25,570 nt of DNA, from contig BFEA01000068.1 of assembly GCA_003427395.1 (NCBI GenBank), positions 787,087 through 812,656 of the forward strand, written 5' to 3'. The notes under the pieces are model-generated. The model was not told the origin of the DNA. It ran no database searches and saw only the letters and a program-made list of their open reading frames with translations. Made by a program: the position numbers and the translations under genes. Source of the stretch: Chara braunii. Taxonomy: Eukaryota > Streptophyta > Charophyceae > Charales > Characeae. Of this stretch, positions 1 through 9,106 are shown piece by piece (position 1 is the first letter of the stretch; each line of letters starts with the position of its first letter).

Positions 1-319
1 AAAAAACTAAGCAATGGTACAATAGAACGGAAAAGAGGAAAAAAAAAAAAACAACAACGATAGGGGGTCCATTATTTTTCTCCCCCCCCCAAAAATGGAC
101 CCCCCCCGGTTTTATTATTTTTTGGTTTTTTTTCAATGCGGGGGCCTAGGGCCTGGGGTGCGCCCCCGGAATCCCGACCCCGACCTCCAGTACTCCCTCC
201 CCCTCGCCCGCGGCGAGCCTTTTTCAACCGCAGCCCGACGGTCATGACCGCGGGCTTGCGGTCGACCGCATGGGCCGCAGTCATGCCCGCGGTGACCGTG
301 GCCTACGAGGATACATAGG
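1..319. other. Homopolymer-rich, palindromic flank, no gene
   Basis: The stretch contains runs of A (about 48-58), C (about 82-91 and 104-111) and T, then a GC-rich palindromic block. Positions 258-269 (GCGGTCGACCGC) are a perfect 12-bp palindrome. It is nested between arms ACCGCGGGC (247-255) and GCCCGCGGT (285-293). No protein-like reading frame is convincing here. The sequence should be the body of the downstream Gypsy LTR, but I see no similarity to the corresponding part of the upstream LTR. Confidence 0.5.
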
Positions 320-347
320 GCACGGGTTCGGGAAGTAGTTCGTCACA
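320..347 (-). repeat. 28-bp start of downstream (3') LTR
   Basis: This 28-bp stretch is identical to 11445-11472 and, read on the minus strand, begins TGTGAC as expected for an LTR 5' end. The match stops abruptly at position 320. Positions 342-355 (GTCACATATGTGAC) are a perfect 14-bp palindrome that straddles the LTR start. No clear polypurine tract precedes it on the minus strand. Confidence 0.6.
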
Positions 348-1231
348 TATGTGACTCGCAGGGGGTTCCAAAATTATGCGATCTCTTGATTGCATGTTTT
401 GGCGGAGAAGGAGAGAGGGAGGGAGAGAACAAAGTGATGCATGAGGAACCAAGCGTATCAACAAACGATCCAGCCAGAGTCCATGTTAACGCCATCTTCA
501 ATTGCCATCGTCTCATGGTTCAAATGGTTCGTGCTGCTGGAATCATCGATGGTCGTCTAGGTGACACCATCATCGGCTGCGGGTTCTCCGTGTGCTCTGC
601 ACCCTTGTTATCGCTGCCCGTCGAATCAGAGCGTAGGTTGACGTCATCGTCGATGGCGTGATCTTCGCGAAGCTCACTGATCCGTGCCGTTTTTTTTTCC
701 TGCTGATTAGATGGAGAGAGAGAAGGGGGGGGGGGAATAGTCACGTAATGGAGAGCTACCACCTAGTTGGAATGGGCCAGTAGAGGCGGTACATGGAAGG
801 GATCCCACGGGGACGATGGGGAGGAAGTGGGGGTAGGTAGCGATTCATCCCTTCTACTGTCACCGGAAGCTCCTCATATCGGATAATCCGGTGGAAACGA
901 GGGAAGCGATCTCCGCTATGAGGGAGGGAGGCGAGGTAGTCGTGATAGAAGGAGGAGAGGGTGCGGAGGAGCTGCTCGAAAGGATTCGTAGTGGCGACAG
1001 GCGGGGACTGTCCCCGTAGCTACGCAATAGACTTTTACCACGTTGCATTGCTCCCATGCAGCGCTGAACAACAGGATATGCCAGCAAAAGGTGGGGGCAG
1101 CGGGCTGAAGGGACGGGTGGGGGTAGACGGTTGCGAGCAAGCGGGTCGAGTAGAAGTCGCGGAAGAGGTAGGGAAGGAAGGGATGGGGGGGGAAGGTGAC
1201 GGGGGTGCGGATCTGTTCGAGGGTGAGAAAA
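348..1231 (-). other. 3' region of Gypsy element between ORF3 and LTR
   Basis: No independently supported gene is seen. A minus-strand open frame runs through 916-1300 in a different frame from the main ORF3. Its sequence looks protein-like (for example RPLDFLTLEQIRTPVTF), so ORF3 may continue here after a frameshift near 1300. From 348 to about 915 there is only low-complexity sequence, including purine-rich GGAGAAGGAGAGAGGGAGGG near 405-425 and a G run near 726-735. Confidence 0.45.
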
Positions 1232-2701
1232 TCAAGGGGACGACGGGTTAACATCCGAGGACGAAGGCCTATCGCCCGCATCGGTCCGTAGGCGAACTGG
1301 GGGTCGGGTGAAGGCGGAGGAGGAGGGGGATCGACTCCGTCTCCGTCGTGTGGTGCTTGAGCTGGCGGCTGCTGGGTCGCCATCTTCGAGCTTCGGCGGC
1401 TCCAAGTCCCTGGTCGGATCGTTACCGATGCACAAGCTGGCTCTACAAGCGAACTCCAGCTGGCGTTTCCCAGTGGCAATTTCTTCGCGCCTTCGCGCTG
1501 CCTCCAGATCTTCCGCCTCTGTGCTCGTGCGCGCCGCTTCCTCCGGCAAGGCTTCCCACTCAGATCTGGTTTCTTCTCCCTCCTCTTCTTCTTCTTCACT
1601 CAGCTCGCCCTTGCTATACTCGCTATGGCTTCCCTCCTCCGACGTTTCCTCGTCGTCGTCGTCGTCAATCACCACTTCCTCCGCCTTCGGATAAAAGGCG
1701 TGAGGGATGATGTTGTACGACTTCAAATACTCCTGCCGTGATGGTCGAGTATCTTCGTCCCTGGGCTCCTCTAAGCACGCAGTCCACTGAAGGTACGGAT
1801 CCAATGATCGCTCGAGAATGTACGGAGAAGGGTTGTCGTTGCTTTGTGAATACATGTCGGGCAAGAGATCGTCCGCCAATTGTACGATCGGCGCAATGAG
1901 CTCCTGCGCAATCAACTGGCGGCGGCCCGACCGTACCGATCCGAAGAGAAAGTCGAGAAGATCGCCTTCGACGTTAGTCCTCCAAGCTTGGATGATCAGC
2001 AGCTCTAAATTTCCGATCCACGCAGGATGCTCACTGGTCTGGGTCCACGTCACATGTACTCTGGCCAAGCATAAAGACATCTCGTCAAAAGTTTCGCGCC
2101 ACAATCGCCAATGCGCAGGGTTAATAAGCGGGACAGAGAGAGGTTCGAACGAGAAGGAAAGAGAAGGATGAAGATCGGATTGCCTGAAGGTGGAAAAAAA
2201 AAAGAGGGGAGACCGAAGATGGAGAGAGGAGCGAGGGGATCGGCATGGTTCATTGGGGACGTGGGAAGGGGACGAGGGTGGGGATCGCAACTGGCGTCTT
2301 GCGCGGCGAACGACGGATGTCGCCAAGATCCGGTGCAAAGGTCGGGAGGAGATTGTGTCTTGGTCGGGCGAGACCGTGCTGCCACACGTTGGAGACCTGC
2401 TCCGTCCACTCTCGCAGCGAAGCCAAGATCGCGGTATGCCACCGTGGGTTGACAGAGCTGATATCGCGGCTGAACGCCGCAACCGTGGTGACGTGGCTCG
2501 TTCCGGGAGCGGCTCGCCGATAAACTGCGATTACCTCTGCCAATACCACTGCGTGTGGAGTCCCTTCGATTCGCAGAAGAACTGCGCCAATCGCCGAAGA
2601 TCCGTATTAAGCCGCAGATGACGAACTTGCCGAATTTTCGAGATATGGCCACGTGGCTACAACAGCTGTTCGTCAAGAGCCCGCTCCGTGATGAAACTCA
2701 T
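1232..2701 (-). pseudogene. Extra ORF (ORF3) downstream of integrase, unknown function
   Basis: The ORF starts at ATG 2701-2699 (MSFITERALDEQLL), which overlaps the pol stop TGA 2700-2698 as ATGA. A TAG at 2659-2657 interrupts it. The reading then appears to move to another frame (around VVLAEVIAVYRRAAPG and AAFSRDISSVNPRWHTAIL, about 2550-2260), and to a third frame by about 2150, close to a 10-base A/T homopolymer. The third frame is open to 1232. It encodes a W-rich helical-looking block (WRLWRETFDEMSLCLARVHV, then WTQTSEHPAWIGNLELLIIQ), followed by an acidic Asp/Glu-rich segment (about 1480-1680) and an Arg/Ser-rich tail. No signal peptide, membrane span or known domain was recognised, which argues against a classical env. 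It could be an accessory protein or a third structural protein. The product is unknown; that it belongs to the element is inferred from position, strand and the overlapping start. Confidence 0.6.
2698..2701 (-). promoter_or_regulatory. ATGA stop-start overlap between pol and ORF3
   Basis: On the minus strand the integrase frame ends ...CCG ACC TCG CCA TGA and the ORF3 frame begins ATG AGT TTC ATC, sharing the four bases ATGA. Such overlaps are associated with termination-reinitiation in several viruses and retroelements. That mechanism is an inference here. Confidence 0.6.
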
Positions 2702-4172
2702 GGCGAGGTCGGACAGGAAGACGAAGGGCCGGAGGGAGAGCGTGGAGAGAGAGTTAGATCGTCGTCGCTCTCCTCGCTTTCGGAAGAGGGAGAGGGAGGA
2801 AGATGAGAGGGAGGGAGAAGACGGAGGTAGGAGGTATGCCGGACGATGGGGATAGAGCTATGGCTGGCACTAGCCTCAGGCGCGATGCGCACTGTGTTGG
2901 CGTCGTTAGGACCGAGCTCGACTATGCGAAAGCAGCCAGAGAACTCGGGAGCGAGTTTGTGGTCGCGTGCACATTTACGTACCTGCACTAGGTCCCCTAA
3001 TTTATATTGATGCTGGGGCCCAACTTTTCCATTCCGAGCCTCGTAGCTACGGACCTGCCTACCATGGGCCAGATCGGTCATCCTTTGTCTTTTTCGGGCT
3101 AGCTTCGGAACGGCCCGCTCCATTAATTCGGTGTACCTTTTGGCCTTGGCCTTGAGGGCTGTATGCGTGTCTCTATCCCCTACTTCGGCAATTTTCGAGT
3201 TACCCCGGTAGTGGACACAGGGGAGGCTATTAGTACGAAGCTGAAAGGGGGTAAACCCCTCGGATTCGTGAGGGGTGGCCCGGTGGATCCCGACGATCTG
3301 ATATACGATCTCGGGCCACGGACGCGTGTCGTGTGCTGCTAAATTCCTGCGAAGGGCGGTTTTAATCATACGGTTGGCGTTTTCAGCCAACCCGTTCGAC
3401 TGGGACATGTGGGGTGCCGTATGTCGGAGCGTGACGCCCCTTCGTGCGAGCAGTTCCTCTACTTCTCCCTTAAATTCGGACCCGTTGTCGATTAGAATTT
3501 ATTCCGTATCTAGATGAGTATAGAGGAACCAATCGATGTACGTGGCTATTTTTGCGGCTTTGCGGGTCTTACAGGGATAGACCTCGATGTACTTGGAAAA
3601 AAATGGTCAATTAATACTAAAAGGATAGAATATTCATATCGGTTTGGGCCAGGTGGCACGTCGATATCTGTTGTGTCCATACTGACTCGTTGGAAAGGAC
3701 GCTCCACTTTCGTTGGTACTATCGTGTTTGGTCCTCGTATTGGGGCGCAATCAGCGGCACAGACTAGACAGTTGGCGACAGTGTATCTGACATCATCTCG
3801 TATGTTGGACCAGAACCATCAGTTCTGGTCTATAGTTGCCTCTGTGACACGTATCGCGAAATGAGCGGCCTGTTCTTCGTGAGCAGATCGGATCCAATCA
3901 TATCTCTGGAATGGATGGGGAACCGTCAACCACGAACCCGATCCGTCAGTTTTACGCTTCTCCAAATGACCGTTGATCCACCGATAGTCCCGAGATCTTT
4001 CCGTTGCCCTACGTTTGTCGTGTTTGGTGAGGTGTCCCATTGATAATCCCGCTAATTTCGCCAATAAAATTTTATCGATCCAAACCTCCGCTCGTCGGTA
4101 TTTTTCGTCGTATTCAGGGTCGTCTGTTCGGGCAGCCTCGAATCGAATCTCTGTGGGGAGTTTGTTAGTTCT

Positions 4173-4334
4173 ACACAGGGGGCACCTCCATTCCTTGCTA
4201 CTCGTCCGATATCGAATGCAGGCCCCGTGTGCACGATTGACACACGTGGCACATTCTATCCAATCGACAAACTCGGTTTCGAAAGGATGACAGTCGACCC
4301 CATAAACCCGTGCAATACACATACAAAAATAGCA
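4173..4334 (-). other. PHD-type zinc finger domain inside pol
   Basis: In the frame beginning at 4568 the residues are C82-x-C84-x21-C106-x2-C109-x4-H114-x2-C117-x11-C129-x2-C132, with a Trp two residues before C129 (EWRCPLC). This is the C4HC3 spacing and the Trp position of PHD fingers, which in nuclear proteins commonly read histone H3 tails. It sits between RNase H and the integrase HHCC domain. RING or other zinc folds are possible alternatives, but the C4-H-C3 order and the Trp favour PHD. Confidence 0.7.
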
Positions 4335-4501
4335 GAATTTTTCGAGGAGGGTGGCAAAGAAAGTTGAGGAAGTAAGAGGGGCAGAATTAGTAGGAGAGGA
4401 AGGGGTTGCAGAGACAGGTGGGGTAGTCATGATGACAGAGGAGGAGAGATGGGACCGAATTGCGGAGAGGGTAGAATCAGTCAGATTGATCCTCGTTTCA
4501 C

Positions 4502-5084
4502 TTACTGTTTGGACAAGATCTCCACTTGGTCGTACCGAGGTCCAACCTCTTGTTCGGGTTCGTTCCACGGAATCACCTCCTCACTCTTCAGAACTTTCTC
4601 AGGCCGGTGCAATCGTGTCAGTCCGTCCGCATTCCCATGTCTCTCGTGCTTCTGATGACGAATGTCAAAGTCCATGCTCTGTAGCACAGTTGCCCAGCGC
4701 CCGATCATGCCAGAGTAATCCTTCGATTTCTTCATAGCCAACAGGGGCTCATCATCGGTTACCAAGGTGAACTTCCGCCCAAACAGGTAAGCGCGAAAGT
4801 GACTGATTCCCTAGAGAGCCGCATAGCATTCTCCCGTCGCAGCGGCGTAGTTGCGCTTGCAGGCGGGCACCGATTTGGACGCATACTCCACCACGCTTTC
4901 GAGTCCACTTGGTCCCACTTGGGCGAGGATAGCGGAAATTGCCTCAGGCTGCCAGTCGGTGATGAGAACAAAAGGCTTTTCGGGATCCGGTCTTATAAGG
5001 ACCGGAGCCGAAATGAGAGCGGCCTTGACTTTCGAGAACGCTTGATCACACTCTGGCGTCCAGATCAACGGCTGATCTTTGCGC
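4502..5084 (-). pseudogene. RNase H domain of Gypsy pol
   Basis: RNase H degrades the RNA strand of the RNA-DNA hybrid made by RT. The reading frame is shared with the 3' half of RT. The first Asp is in FVLITDWQPEAISAIL (about 4957), the Glu in TGECYAAL (near 4830), another Asp in LVTDDEPLLAMKK, and the last Asp in HGNADGLTRLH. A TAG at 4813-4811 interrupts the domain directly after TGECYAAL. It is consistent with a CAG to TAG transition, because the same frame continues as GISHFRAYLFGRKFTLV. The catalytic residues survive although the frame is broken. Confidence 0.9.
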
Positions 5085-6303
5085 AGCAGATTCATGAGGG
5101 GGCCCGCGATCGCCGCGAATCCCTTGATAAATCTTCGGTAGTACGAGGCCAGGCCCAAAAAGGCGCGAACTTGCGTGATAGCCGTAGGCACCGGTGCATC
5201 TCTGACGGCTGCCACCTTCTGCGGCTCTGGTTGGAGCCCTTTGTCTGTTACCACGTGTCCTAGGAAGAAAATGGTGGTAAGAAAAAACTTACACTTCTCA
5301 ATCGCCACCTTAAAACCCGCATCTCGTAACGCATGCAGAGCCCACTCGATGTGTTGTACGTGTCCCTCGTAGGAACTCGAGTACACCAGAATGTCGTCCA
5401 TGTACACAATCACGCAATAGTTGATGCTGCTCTGCGCCAAACGAGTCTTTGAAAAGTCATATTCATGGCTCTCTGAAAGGTCGCGGGAGCGTTACAGATA
5501 CCCATCGGACATCAGACCCACTGCCACGTACCCTCGAAAAGCACAAAGGCCATTTTCGGACGATCTTCTTCTCGGACAAGAAGATGATGGAACCCATGGC
5601 AGACATCAAACTTACTGAAAAATCGAGCACTCCCAATCGCATCCAACAACTCGTCAATCCGAGGGAGGGGGTACACATCCTTGATCGTGATATCATTCAA
5701 TTTTCGATTATCAATACAAATGCGAATCCTTCCGACCTTTTTAGGCACGATTACTACAGGAAAGGACCATAGACCTATAGCGGGTTCGATCCATCCATTG
5801 ACTTCGAACTCCTTAATCCGCTGAAAAGCGATCGCTCTTTGAGCTGGCGAGTATCGGTAAGGAGCGCAGCTAAATGGGGGATGTTCTCCCGTGAGGATGG
5901 CATGCTCGATCACATTAGTCAAGCCAATATCATTATCATGCACGCTCAGCACCTCTGCATAAACGTTCAAGACATCGATTAGTGATTTTCGAAGTTCCGT
6001 GAGGACGTGGTTTGGTAGGGTGATTGTTGATTCCCCAGGGGTCTTAAGGGGTATATCGATCCAATCAACCGGCCGCTCCTTTTTATCGTAAACACTGGAA
6101 AAGATAGAACTCCTGGTGCGAACAGAAAAAACAGTCGCAATCATCTGTGATTCGGCGGGACTGATCATTTCGGTTTGTTTAGTTTCGGCATCAGTTTCTA
6201 AATCAGCCGAAATCTGCTCCACAGTCAGTCCTGTTAGGTCCGTCATCTCTTGCATTAGATCAGGTACGTCATCTACCGGCGCTTCTGCCTTCTGTTTAAT
6301 CAA
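5085..6303 (-). pseudogene. Reverse transcriptase domain of Gypsy pol
   Basis: RT makes cDNA from the element RNA. The 5' part (6303-5512) includes a spacer, then RT fingers and palm motifs: GWIEPAIGLWSFPVVIVPKK, IRICIDNRKLND, and the first catalytic Asp in FSKFDVCHGFHHLL (near 5600). A TGA stops the frame at 5514-5512. Reading on in the same frame gives PMGICNAPATFQRAMNMTF. A frameshift or small deletion near 5455 then moves the reading to the frame from 5440, which holds YMDD (about 5404-5393), the FFLGHVVTDKGLQP motif and the thumb or connection segment VRAFLGLASYYRRFI. The YMDD core and flanks clearly identify Ty3/Gypsy-type RT. The first motif, FDVCHGFHH, is diverged from the usual LDLRSGYHQ, which fits decay. 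Confidence 0.95.
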
Positions 6304-6333
6304 AGCGATGGTCGCCGCCGTTGTTAGTAACGA

Positions 6334-7659
6334 TCAGGGCAGGAAAACAGAAACGTCTAGATACTGTTCCGTTTGTTGATAACGTGTTCGTAAGGAAAGT
6401 GCTTCCTCGTAGAGGGTACGAGGGGGTTCCAAATCATCAGCCAGGTCAGACACTTGTAATATGGGTTCCCCGAGGAGGACTGAAGGACTGACCTGGGTTT
6501 TCGGAGGCGCAAGCGTGCTCTCTCCTAAATCCATGTGGAAGCTTCGGGCTGTGTCGGGGCACACTTGAAATTCTTCGGGAATTTCGTGTTCGAAAAGCTC
6601 GACCAGGTGCTTCCATTCATCCTCACTAGGCAGTTCTTCTTCGTATTCCTGCTCCCTGATTCCGTTGCCTATATCCGAAGAGGAATATTCCTCGGGATCA
6701 ATGCCTCGAATCATCCCTATTTGAGCCGAGTTAGAAGTTCGTTTTATCGTTCGGGTGGAAATTCGCAAAGGAACAGTTTGAGGTTTTCCCTCAATTTGCG
6801 TGAGCACCAGTTGCTTGGAATCAAAATGCAAACGTGCGCCAACCGCCATCGCCCAAGGTAACCCTAATAACACAGAATAGGAACGCACATCTATCACGAG
6901 CGCGTTAACGAGGACGTGTACTCGCCCGACTTTCAAAGCCACATTCTCAATAACGCCCACGATATTTATTGCTTCCTCGTCGGCAGAGACATAATTGTCT
7001 TTGCCAGATTGAGGAAGAATGGATCCGAGTCGTCCCGTCTTCCTAACAGTATCGAATGAGATAGCTACTGCAGAAGACTCTATATCGATAAGGGTGTTAA
7101 ACGGTTTGCCCCGAACTTCACAATCACATTCTGCACTTTTCCACAGTACCGGCCGAGCTCGTACGAAGTGATCTTTTTCTGCTAAAGAGATCGCTACTAC
7201 ACGTGCGGCTTCGGGTTCGCAGGCTTCAGGTTTGGGCGGTGCAACATCCTCTCTTTCCTCCTCCTTCTTCTTTAACATTCGTTGGATGCGCTGGTACGTG
7301 AAGCGCTTTTGATTCTTCTGACAATGTTGCAAAAGTTTATCATTTGCCGCTTCGGATATGGTGAGCAGATGTCCCACCGGGATCAGAACACGGATATCTA
7401 GCTGCTTGAGCGCTCGTAACACATCGATTTCACCCGTCCTAAACTGTGGACCAGGATGAGACTCGCGATCGACCCATTCGAGATCATCAGGGGCCGATCG
7501 GATCGCTCCGACCATTCCAGCAAGATGAAGATACTCGAGTGGATCGACCACGTCAGCAGCGTCAGCGGAAGAAGCTCCCAATGTCGGTGCCGTTGAGGTC
7601 GAGGGGGAAAGCTGTTCTGGGGCATATGCTACGAGTTCCCCTCCTTGGGCCGTATCCAT
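6334..7659 (-). pseudogene. Aspartic protease region of Gypsy pol
   Basis: Retropepsin cleaves the Gag-Pol polyprotein. The frame is the same as gag and follows it after a TAA, with ATG at 7659. It ends at TGA 6336-6334, and the same frame resumes directly in RT, so gag-pro-RT was probably one ORF. The N-terminal half is a Lys/Glu-rich linker (QRMLKKKEEEREDVAPP). The protease core shows FNTLIDIESSAVAISFDTV where family members have a D-T/S-G active site. Here it reads D-I-E (7086-7078), which should abolish catalysis. The second conserved element, SVLLGLPWAMAV, matches the usual I/L-L-G-x-x-W/F motif. An acidic linker follows toward RT. Confidence 0.85.
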
Positions 7660-7677
7660 CAATGCGGCTACTCGTCC

Positions 7678-8745
7678 TTAATTCACGGCCACAGGGGCCG
7701 CAGAAGGTGGGGGCTGATTACGTTTTGGCTGCGGACAGTCACGGGCGAAATGACCGGGCTGTTTGTAGTTAAAACATTCGATCTTTCTTGTTGGATTAGC
7801 CGAGTGAGGGAACTGTGGTGGATAACCAGGAGCGGGCGGGGCGGGTAAGAGAGGAAATGGCGCGGGGGCAGGTCGAGCAGGGGCTGGGTTGGGCTCAAAT
7901 AGCCTACTCATTATTTGTTCCATCCGCTCCATGTGAGCTGCCTGCATTTGAATCAAGTTGCTCATCCATTCAGACTGCTTGGTAGTGGCCGTATGGATCA
8001 TTTGGGCAAGATGTAAGTTGGTTACGGTCGGCGAGGGGGGTTCGTGGAAGACTCCACTCTTGACTGCCGCTATCGGTTGATTCACCGAGGGGGAGGAAGA
8101 AGAAACAGACGGAATATCGGAAGCGATCCCGTTGGAAAGGCCATGGTCGGGATGGGGATAAAACCGTTCTACCGCTCGCAACCATGATCGCCTTTTAGCC
8201 ACTACATCGTGTATGGTGTCCGTAATATCCTCATCTCCCTGACTGATATATTTTTTTGTATCAGCCAGGTCTAGTTCCAACGCTTTAGCGATGATAGCAG
8301 GTAACTGGTATGTCTTCGGCGAGACCTTTTTCTGTAACTTCCCTTTCAACGTCGGACTTCGTAGGTGATCGATGAACAAGTCTCGAGCGGATTTCTCGTC
8401 AAGCCCAAATTTGTCCAACATGGTTTGAAATCGATCCACAAAATCGGGCAGCAATTCCCCTACTCCTTGTGGTCGAGTTTTGAGTACGTACCAGGCGGCA
8501 TCTTCACTGACCGTATCGAATCGAGCCAAGAATGCTTGTTTGAAAGTATTCCAATCTACCCACGTGTGCTTTCTAAACCAGTCATGTGACGTATTACGGA
8601 GTAGCAAGGTAAGAACGAGGGGAAGATCACCCGCCCTGTAACCTTGAGCTTCAACGGCTTCCAGCCAAGCTCCGGGGTGGGTATGATTAGAGAAGAAGGG
8701 GAAAGGGGCAGGGATGCTAACCACTACCCTATTACCGTCCACCAT
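7678..8745 (-). pseudogene. Gag polyprotein with zinc knuckle
   Basis: Gag forms the virus-like particle and packages element RNA. I place the start at ATG 8745 (MVDGNRVVVSIPAPFPF). The open frame extends slightly further upstream, but without an ATG. The N-terminal two thirds resemble the Retrotrans_gag capsid domain (AWLEAVEAQGYRAGDLP, then HDWFRKH and FKQAFLARFDTVSE). A Pro/Ala-rich linker leads to a CCHC knuckle at 7776-7735 reading C-F-N-Y-x3-G-H-x4-C. Its second Cys is replaced by Tyr (codon TAC, 7767-7765), so zinc binding is probably lost. Gag ends at TAA 7680-7678. The following in-frame codons lead into protease, so the stop could be either a read-through site or a decay mutation. 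About 355 residues are encoded. Confidence 0.9.
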
Positions 8746-8871
8746 TGGTATAGCTGGTATAGCAGCACCAGATATAGATCTGGTCACTGGGCGATCTCGG
8801 CGAGCGGGTGGGGGACTTCTTCTTCTACCTCTCGCCAGTTCGACTTACTATCATCAGAAGCGACACGAGTC

Positions 8872-8884
8872 GGCTCCGATACCA
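8872..8884 (-). other. Primer-binding site, initiator Met-tRNA-like
   Basis: The minus strand reads TGGTATCGGAGCC, one base different from the common plant-retrotransposon PBS TGGTATCAGAGCC, which is complementary to the 3' end of initiator Met-tRNA. It lies about 125 bp upstream of the gag ATG. The LTR end next to it is not sharply defined. Confidence 0.6.
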
Positions 8885-9106
8885 ACCTCACGCCCTACGT
8901 TGTCTTTCGTTCGGAGTGCTGGTTGTGCGGAAAGAGGCCCAGAAAAACAGCAAGATGGGGTGTGCCAAGGATTTTTGGAAATTGAGTGTGGGGACACAGA
9001 CGGAGCTGAAATCCCCCGTGTTGGTCCGATGAAGTAAGTCGGTTGCTTTCGCGTGTCGCGGAATGCGCGCGCGGGCACGGCGCAAAAAGAGAAAAAAAAT
9101 CCAAAT

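Larger units (their letters stand above)
2698..4568 (-). pseudogene. Gypsy integrase with N-terminal PHD-containing segment (broken pol 3' part)
   Basis: Integrase inserts retroelement cDNA into the host chromosome. Frame 1 (4568-3819) carries a Ser/Thr/Pro-rich linker, a PHD-like finger, then the start of an HHCC zinc-binding domain (SAHEEQAAHF). It continues past a TGA (3821-3819) to the two cysteines NCLVC near 3770. The first catalytic Asp lies in RVSMDTTDID (about 3690). A frameshift at a 7-base A/T run (3597-3603) leads to a second frame with a TAA at 3501-3499. That frame holds the second Asp (IDNGSEF, near 3490) and the Glu (SQSNGLAENANRMIK), giving a recognisable D,D,E set. The C-terminal part has YKLGDLVQVRK and KLAPEFSGCFRIVELG, like the GPY/F-type region, and ends in a Ser/Pro/Glu-rich tail at 2698. 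A further frameshift between about 4568 and 4502 separates it from RNase H. Confidence 0.9.

Noticed and set aside
916-1599. 227-codon minus-strand frame as a separate gene
   Set aside because: Its 5' part overlaps the main ORF3 frame and is a Lys/Arg shadow of the acidic run. Only the 916-1300 part looks protein-like, better explained as ORF3 after a frameshift.
2050-2676. 208-codon minus-strand frame near the ORF3 start
   Set aside because: It overlaps the more protein-like ORF3 frames, is Arg/Ser/Pro-rich as expected for a shifted frame, and does not share the ATGA start.
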